A stretch of DNA of 64,000 nucleotides. Origin: Staphylococcus nepalensis. Its GTDB lineage: Bacteria; Bacillota; Bacilli; Staphylococcales; Staphylococcaceae. Of this stretch, positions 59,523 to 64,000 are shown in pieces. How positions within the stretch are numbered: the first letter of the stretch is position 1; the number at the start of each line of letters is the position of its first letter. A model generated the notes under the pieces. That model was not told the origin of the DNA and did not search any database. It saw only the letters and a program-made list of their open reading frames with translations. The position numbers and the translations under genes are program-made. Where the stretch lies: contig NZ_BMCF01000002.1 of NCBI RefSeq assembly GCF_014635045.1, positions 434,001 to 498,000 on the forward strand. The letters run 5' to 3'.

Positions 59523-60488
59523 TTAAAACCTTATGCTCCCCCTTCGTTTAGGTGATAATACAAGTTGCTTATCATAATCATTCGTTTTTAAATTCAATAA
59601 TTTTGATACAGCTTTTTGGCCTAAGACATATGCAGATTGATCAATTGTTGAAATGTTTGGAAATGTCATTGTCGAAAATGGTATATTATCATAACCTACA
59701 ATTTGAATATCTTCAGGTACTTTAAACTTAAATTGTTGAATAATCCCCATCGTTTCAATCGCTAAAATATCATTGCTACATATGATACTATCAATTTTCA
59801 AATTTTTAATTAACGAAATAAATGCCTGCTCATTTGTTAGCTTTTCAGATTCATAATAAAAATACTTCACATTATATTGCTTCAATATTGATTCAATACC
59901 GTTGATTCTTGACTTAAAGGTATTAATTTTTAAATCCAAATGGATAATCAATATATTTTGTGGTTTGCCTTCTAAAATAAGTTGCGCTTGTAATTCTCCT
60001 CCTTCGAAATGGTTTGCAGAAACGCCACTAATGACATCATTAACGCGATCTACAAATACACATGGCATATTTTGAGATTTTAATAATTTTTCAACTTGCT
60101 TATCAGCAAATGCTGTAGTAATCACTCCAACACAATTATAAGAATTAAAAGTAGAAAGATAATCTCTAGCTTTATTAGCATTATTATCACTATTACCAAT
60201 TAATACTTGAAAGCCTTGTGATAATGCTATATCTTCAACGCCTCTCGCTATTAATGTAAAAAAAGGATTGCTAATATCTGGCAATAATAGACCAATCATT
60301 TTTGACTTACGTTTATACAACGTGCGTGCCGCTTCATTAGGTTGATAGTTAAGTTCACTGATGGCACATTCAATGCGCTTTTTCGTTTGTTCTTTTACAT
60401 ATCCATTATTATTTATGACTCTAGACACCGTTGCTACAGAACAACCTGCTAAATTTGCTACTTCTTTAATTGTCGTTATAAAAATCAC
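59523..60488 (-). CDS. rbsR: LacI-family ribose operon repressor
   Basis: N-terminal LacI helix-turn-helix [20 protein letters not shown] followed by the hinge [15 protein letters not shown] and a ribose-binding-like domain ([33 protein letters not shown]). The start is unclear. An ATG at 60510-60512 lies in a cre-like box close to the expected transcription start and has no RBS. A GTG at 60486-60488 (used here) also lacks one. AGAGGTG is correctly placed for an ATA codon at 60477-60479, exactly where an ATG giving xTTIKEVA would be expected. So either an ATG mutated to ATA or a non-standard start is used. Confidence 0.88.
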   Translation of the reverse strand: MIFITTIKEVANLAGCSVATVSRVINNNGYVKEQTKKRIECAISELNYQPNEAARTLYKRKSKMIGLLLPDISNPFFTLIARGVEDIALSQGFQVLIGNSDNNANKARDYLSTFNSYNCVGVITTAFADKQVEKLLKSQNMPCVFVDRVNDVISGVSANHFEGGELQAQLILEGKPQNILIIHLDLKINTFKSRINGIESILKQYNVKYFYYESEKLTNEQAFISLIKNLKIDSIICSNDILAIETMGIIQQFKFKVPEDIQIVGYDNIPFSTMTFPNISTIDQSAYVLGQKAVSKLLNLKTNDYDKQLVLSPKRRGSIRF

Positions 60489-60497
60489 CTCTATTTG

Positions 60498-60512
60498 TGT
60501 AACCGCTTTCAT
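60498..60512 (-). promoter_or_regulatory. cre-like site at the rbsR promoter
   Basis: Minus-strand ATGAAAGCGGTTACA fits the Bacillus CcpA consensus WTGNAANCGNWNNCW at every fixed position. It also matches the rbs operator core at 11 of 14 positions, so RbsR autoregulation is an alternative. A GATAAT -10-like element directly precedes it. Confidence 0.7.
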
Positions 60513-60644
60513 ATTATCACAAATTTTTCTGTTTTGATAGTTTATTCTAGTGATTAATTATTATATTAATAAGAGATGATTTAAGTCATTGGTTATGAAA
60601 TAAAATAAAAAGTTATGTCTAACATAGCATTATTTATACGCTAT

Positions 60645-61211
60645 TTAATAGGATAAAGAAACTTGATTCACATTTTCTATAGCCTTAATTTGTCCGTTTG
60701 GATCAAAATATACTTTGACAGAGAATTGGTTAAACGGATTATCATCATATATCATCGTACCATTATTATAGTTTTTGTCTCTATTTCCATGCACTTGAGT
60801 AAACGCTTGAATATAAACATTGTTAGGAATAACAAAAAATCGTTGCACTTTATCGTTTTGATAATAAATTGCTATATTCCCATATTTTTGTGTTTTAAGA
60901 TTATTAATTTTTAAATGTTCTTCACTATTTCCATAATATCGTTCCACTTTACTTTTACTCATGCCTTTAGATATGTGCATATATTGATTTCTAACATCAC
61001 GATTCATAAAATTTTCACTAAATACTTGTGATAGCACATCAATTTGAGGAGAAGGATATTGTGAATTGTGTTTATTTTTAGTTTCATTATTTTGAGATGG
61101 CTGATTAACGCTTTGATAATTTATCTGCTTTGTCTCATATAATGATTTAATTGAAAGTACTAACGCTACTAAGAGAACTATTAATACCAAGCTAATTATA
61201 ATTTTTTTCAT
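60645..61211 (-). CDS. Membrane-anchored protein of unknown function
   Basis: 188 aa. One N-terminal membrane anchor or uncleaved signal (KKIIISLVLIVLLVALVLSI), a polar linker rich in Asn, Gln and Lys (about residues 30-60), then a soluble extracellular domain with ISKGMSKSKVERYYGNSEE and KVYFDPNGQIKAIENVNQVS, a pattern reminiscent of small secreted stress domains (BLA/OmlA-like fold) but not firmly assignable. The ATG at 61209-61211 follows GGGGTGAAAA. It stands alone between rbsR and mprF. Confidence 0.7.
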   Translation of the reverse strand: MKKIIISLVLIVLLVALVLSIKSLYETKQINYQSVNQPSQNNETKNKHNSQYPSPQIDVLSQVFSENFMNRDVRNQYMHISKGMSKSKVERYYGNSEEHLKINNLKTQKYGNIAIYYQNDKVQRFFVIPNNVYIQAFTQVHGNRDKNYNNGTMIYDDNPFNQFSVKVYFDPNGQIKAIENVNQVSLSY

Positions 61212-61633
61212 TTTTTCACCCCACTGCACCCTTTGCAAATAATTAATATTTATATATTACTATATAACTTTAAAACCTTAAATGTATTTTCATAATTTTA
61301 TAAATCATGGCTACAATAGTATGTTTTTAAATGTAAAAATACTATTTAAATTCAAAAAGAAATAAAGTAGATAAAATGTCAATTATTATTCAAATAATAT
61401 CGAATCACACTATTGAAAGCGTTTTCTGTTGATGCTATTATATATATATACCTTAAACAGAGGGTAAAGAGAAATTCATATATAGTTAGGATCAAATGAT
61501 ATTTAGAAAGTAATATAGTTAGTTTATTAAAGTAGTTAATAACTTCTCCGGCGTTAACTACCAAAACCATTAAAAACTATAACTCCTAAAAACAACCAAC
61601 CATCATTAACGGGATGCGTTGGTTGTTTTTATT
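61212..61633. other. 422-bp gap between the unknown protein gene and mprF
   Basis: Contains the mprF terminator (61588-61630) and AT-rich sequence that should carry the promoter of the gene at 60645-61211. A 63-codon minus frame (61379-61570) has AGGAG 12 nt upstream but a random-looking composition; I do not call it. Confidence 0.4.
61588..61630 (-). terminator. Terminator of mprF
   Basis: AAAAACAACCAAC (61588-61600) and GTTGGTTGTTTTT (61618-61630) are perfect arms; the T-run is part of the stem on both strands. Confidence 0.88.
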
Positions 61634-64000
61634 TTATTCTTTTTTTCTAATTACACGCATAACTTTTATCATACTGAGCCATAGTGAATGTCTTTTACGA
61701 TAGACTAAAAATCTCGGTTGCCAGCTAGGATTAAATTTCTCTTTATAACGTCTTAATCCTTGAAATCTATATAAACCATTAAAATGTTCAAAAATTCTGC
61801 CAGCCAGTCTTTCACCAAAGAATGAAAACGGAACTTTACCTACATTAGATAATGTGGCCATACCCATATTAAAATATTTATAATTATTGTTTTTAGACCA
61901 CAACAACATATGAATATATAAACTATCCATCAAAGGCAATGTTACATCTGATTTCCAACGTATTAAATCAACAGAAAGCGTTGCGTTATAATTTGTAGGC
62001 ATAAAAGTACAGAAGCCAAGTATAGCACCGTCCATATCTTTAATCATTGCTATAGGTGCCTGGGAAAGATAATGCTCATCAAAATTACCAACAGAAAATT
62101 GCATTTCTGTTGATCCAACTAACCAATCGTCACTTATTTGTTTTAATTCATCTAAAAACGCTTGCGAAAATGGAGGATCTAGTATTTCAAATGTACAACC
62201 TGAGTCCTCTAACTTATTTAATGTAGCTCGTAAGCCACGCTTTTTTTTGCCTGAAATAGTAAAAGCTGATAAGTCTATGAGCGCTTCTTCACCTAATTTG
62301 AAAAATTGATTCCCAAAATCATGATAAATAGACATATATCTATCAGTAACTTGATAGAAAATGATATCATAGCCTAAATAGTGCGCTTCACTATATAATT
62401 TTTCAAGCAACTTATGAAACGATGTAGCATTTCCAATTGGGTCTCCTAAAACAATATATGTGTTGCGCTTACGCTGATACATCACGAACGCATCTTTAGT
62501 ATCATTAAAGAAAAACTTTTTATCGCCGCTATATATGAGGTGACTTAAGTAATTACCGCCATAATTATCAATAATGGTTTTACATTGTGCTAAACCCTCA
62601 TCATTGCTTGAAGATTTAAACTTCGCTTCAAACCACCATACAATCACACTCACAATAATGACTACTGTGATAATCGTAAACCAAAAGTAATACCTTAATA
62701 TTGATGAGTCCATTTCTAAGTGATAAATATCCAAAGTATAAAATGTACTTCTTATAATATTGTGATTCACAAATAAAACGAATGCCCCTATTAATAAACT
62801 GACCAATAACTTAGTATATCTAAATTGGCGTTTAATAACACGTGACCTTTTATAAAATACGACTAACATAATGAACATAGTTGTTAACCAACCTAGTAAT
62901 ATTAAAGAAGGATACGTATAAACCGTTACACAGAATATAATAATGATTGAAATAATAGAAAACAAAATGGCTCTTTTGGATAAATAGTAAACGCCTATAA
63001 CGTTTAATAATAATAATAAACAAGCACATGTGTGAATAGAGACAGTGATATAGTAAATGGCATGATAATCACTATATAGTCCATCATAAATAATTGTAAT
63101 ATTATTGAAGAAAAACAATAGACTTGTAAACGTAAGTAATATCGCAATCGAAAATGCTGGTATTCTTGCTAAAATATCTTTTTGATATGACGCTAATAAT
63201 GAAGACATATCTTTAATAGGAACCATCAATTTAGAATCATCCCAATAACGTTTAGCTGTATCTCGGAATTCAAAAGTTGCTAAAATTAATGCAATTAATA
63301 CTGGAAACAGATAATACACTAATCTATAAAGTAATAACGCTAAGACAATTTTCTCTTCTGGAACGTTTAAACTTTTTAATCCTAATAATACGACCAAATC
63401 AAACGTACCAAACCCTCCAGGTATAAAACTGATTAGCCCTGACAGTGCGCTAATGACAAATATACCTATAAACACAGATAAGTTCACTTGAACACCAACA
63501 GTATATAATGACATATATAATACTAATGCCGCGATAATCCATTCAATGCTAGAGACAATTGTACAATATAAACCTATCAATTTATGCTTTTTGTTTACTG
63601 GTCTTATAATTGTAGAAATTATAAATATAGGTAAAAACAAGGCAGCAATATACATTACCCATTTAATCCAAGGAAACGGATTAAATATGTGCTTCACATC
63701 AAACACATGAAATACTACTAATATTGAGAGCATACTTAAACCGGTCAACATAGATATTAAAACAACAGAAATAGAATGCAATAACTCTTTTTTATCTTCA
63801 GCAGTATCTTTATACAAAATAAATCTTACACTAGCCCCGATAACACCACCAAACCCTAATACAGCATTTAAAGCATTGACAATATAGCCAATGCGAATAG
63901 CCTTAGGTAATGAAACCTTCAGATTTAATGATCTAGCTAAAATCACATCATACATAGATAATATAAGTATAGCCGTACCGCCACTCAAAAATAGCACGAT
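61634..64000 (-). CDS. mprF: Phosphatidylglycerol lysyltransferase/flippase MprF (N-terminus cut by window edge)
   Basis: Makes lysyl-phosphatidylglycerol from lysyl-tRNA and flips it to the outer leaflet, giving resistance to cationic peptides. About 788 C-terminal residues are present of an expected ~840. The visible N-terminal half is the multi-spanning flippase domain (ISALSGLISFIPGGFGTFDL is its signature). After the last membrane segment at about residue 475 of the visible part, the cytosolic synthase domain has GDPIGNATSFHKLL, KKRGLRATLNKLEDSG, FCTFMPTN and FNMGMATLSNVG. The gene lies on the same strand as the rbs operon but ends in its own terminator. No lesion is seen. Confidence 0.95.
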   Translation of the reverse strand: MVLFLSGGTAILILSMYDVILARSLNLKVSLPKAIRIGYIVNALNAVLGFGGVIGASVRFILYKDTAEDKKELLHSISVVLISMLTGLSMLSILVVFHVFDVKHIFNPFPWIKWVMYIAALFLPIFIISTIIRPVNKKHKLIGLYCTIVSSIEWIIAALVLYMSLYTVGVQVNLSVFIGIFVISALSGLISFIPGGFGTFDLVVLLGLKSLNVPEEKIVLALLLYRLVYYLFPVLIALILATFEFRDTAKRYWDDSKLMVPIKDMSSLLASYQKDILARIPAFSIAILLTFTSLLFFFNNITIIYDGLYSDYHAIYYITVSIHTCACLLLLLNVIGVYYLSKRAILFSIISIIIIFCVTVYTYPSLILLGWLTTMFIMLVVFYKRSRVIKRQFRYTKLLVSLLIGAFVLFVNHNIIRSTFYTLDIYHLEMDSSILRYYFWFTIITVVIIVSVIVWWFEAKFKSSSNDEGLAQCKTIIDNYGGNYLSHLIYSGDKKFFFNDTKDAFVMYQRKRNTYIVLGDPIGNATSFHKLLEKLYSEAHYLGYDIIFYQVTDRYMSIYHDFGNQFFKLGEEALIDLSAFTISGKKKRGLRATLNKLEDSGCTFEILDPPFSQAFLDELKQISDDWLVGSTEMQFSVGNFDEHYLSQAPIAMIKDMDGAILGFCTFMPTNYNATLSVDLIRWKSDVTLPLMDSLYIHMLLWSKNNNYKYFNMGMATLSNVGKVPFSFFGERLAGRIFEHFNGLYRFQGLRRYKEKFNPSWQPRFLVYRKRHSLWLSMIKVMRVIRKKE

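Noticed and set aside
61379-61570. 63-codon minus frame after mprF with AGGAG upstream
   Set aside because: RBS spacing of about 12 nt is long, it sits right after a strong terminator, and the sequence shows no recognisable pattern.

Overview
This 64 kb window is a low-GC Firmicutes chromosome segment and is almost certainly from a Staphylococcus. It carries the staphylococcal order trpEGDCFBA followed by femA-femB, the dap/lysine operon in the order lysC-asd-dapA-dapB-dapD-dapL-alr2-lysA, and the tyrA, SOS polymerase, tautomerase, msrR, msrA and mprF neighbourhood. FemA, FemB and MsrR closely resemble the S. aureus proteins as I remember them but are clearly diverged. Accessory genes not expected in S. 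aureus (an ABC-type ribose operon, a CYP152-type P450 remnant) point to a coagulase-negative species, perhaps of the S. saprophyticus group. That last step is inference. I see no tRNA, rRNA, insertion sequence, prophage or CRISPR array.

Layout. 1-7625 (minus strand): the lysine/diaminopimelate operon under a lysine riboswitch and a near-consensus promoter. 7.7-10.6 kb: an aldo/keto reductase and an ABC-F ATPase. 10.8-16.6 kb (plus): cvfB, then pstS-pstC-pstA-pstB-phoU behind an 11-bp-periodic Pho box. 16.7-19.1 kb: pepF and a small membrane protein. 19.4-32.2 kb is a visibly decaying accessory block. It holds a TipAL-type MerR regulator with an in-frame amber stop, a sodium/solute symporter, a peroxiredoxin without its catalytic cysteine, a CYP152 P450 pseudogene, an MHS-family transporter, an aldehyde dehydrogenase, an aldo/keto reductase, a truncated BCCT carrier, and two paralogous unknown membrane proteins of which one is frameshifted. 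32.3-34.4 kb: a flavodoxin-like reductase and a zinc alcohol dehydrogenase. 34.4-35.6 kb: a gene-free stretch rich in inverted repeats, with one orphan short ORF.

35.6-40.4 kb: cfa, a DUF308-like membrane protein, femB and femA. 40.9-48.5 kb: a DJ-1/PfpI family gene, then the trp operon preceded by two tandem tRNA-Trp T-boxes and a TTGACA/TATTAT promoter. 48.7-52 kb: a TetR regulator with an MFS exporter, then tyrA. 52.3-55.6 kb: a Y-family polymerase with two LexA boxes, a tautomerase, msrR (LCP family) and msrA. 55.7-60.5 kb: rbsR-rbsD-rbsA-rbsC-rbsB, with no ribokinase gene. 60.6-64 kb: an unknown membrane-anchored protein and mprF, cut by the window edge.

Together the window links amino-acid biosynthesis (lysine/DAP for the wall, tryptophan, tyrosine) with wall and membrane construction (DAP pathway enzymes, FemA/FemB, MsrR, Cfa, MprF) and nutrient uptake (phosphate, ribose). 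RNA and DNA regulatory sites are unusually readable: one L-box, two T-boxes, a Pho box, SOS boxes, a cre-like site and several operators.
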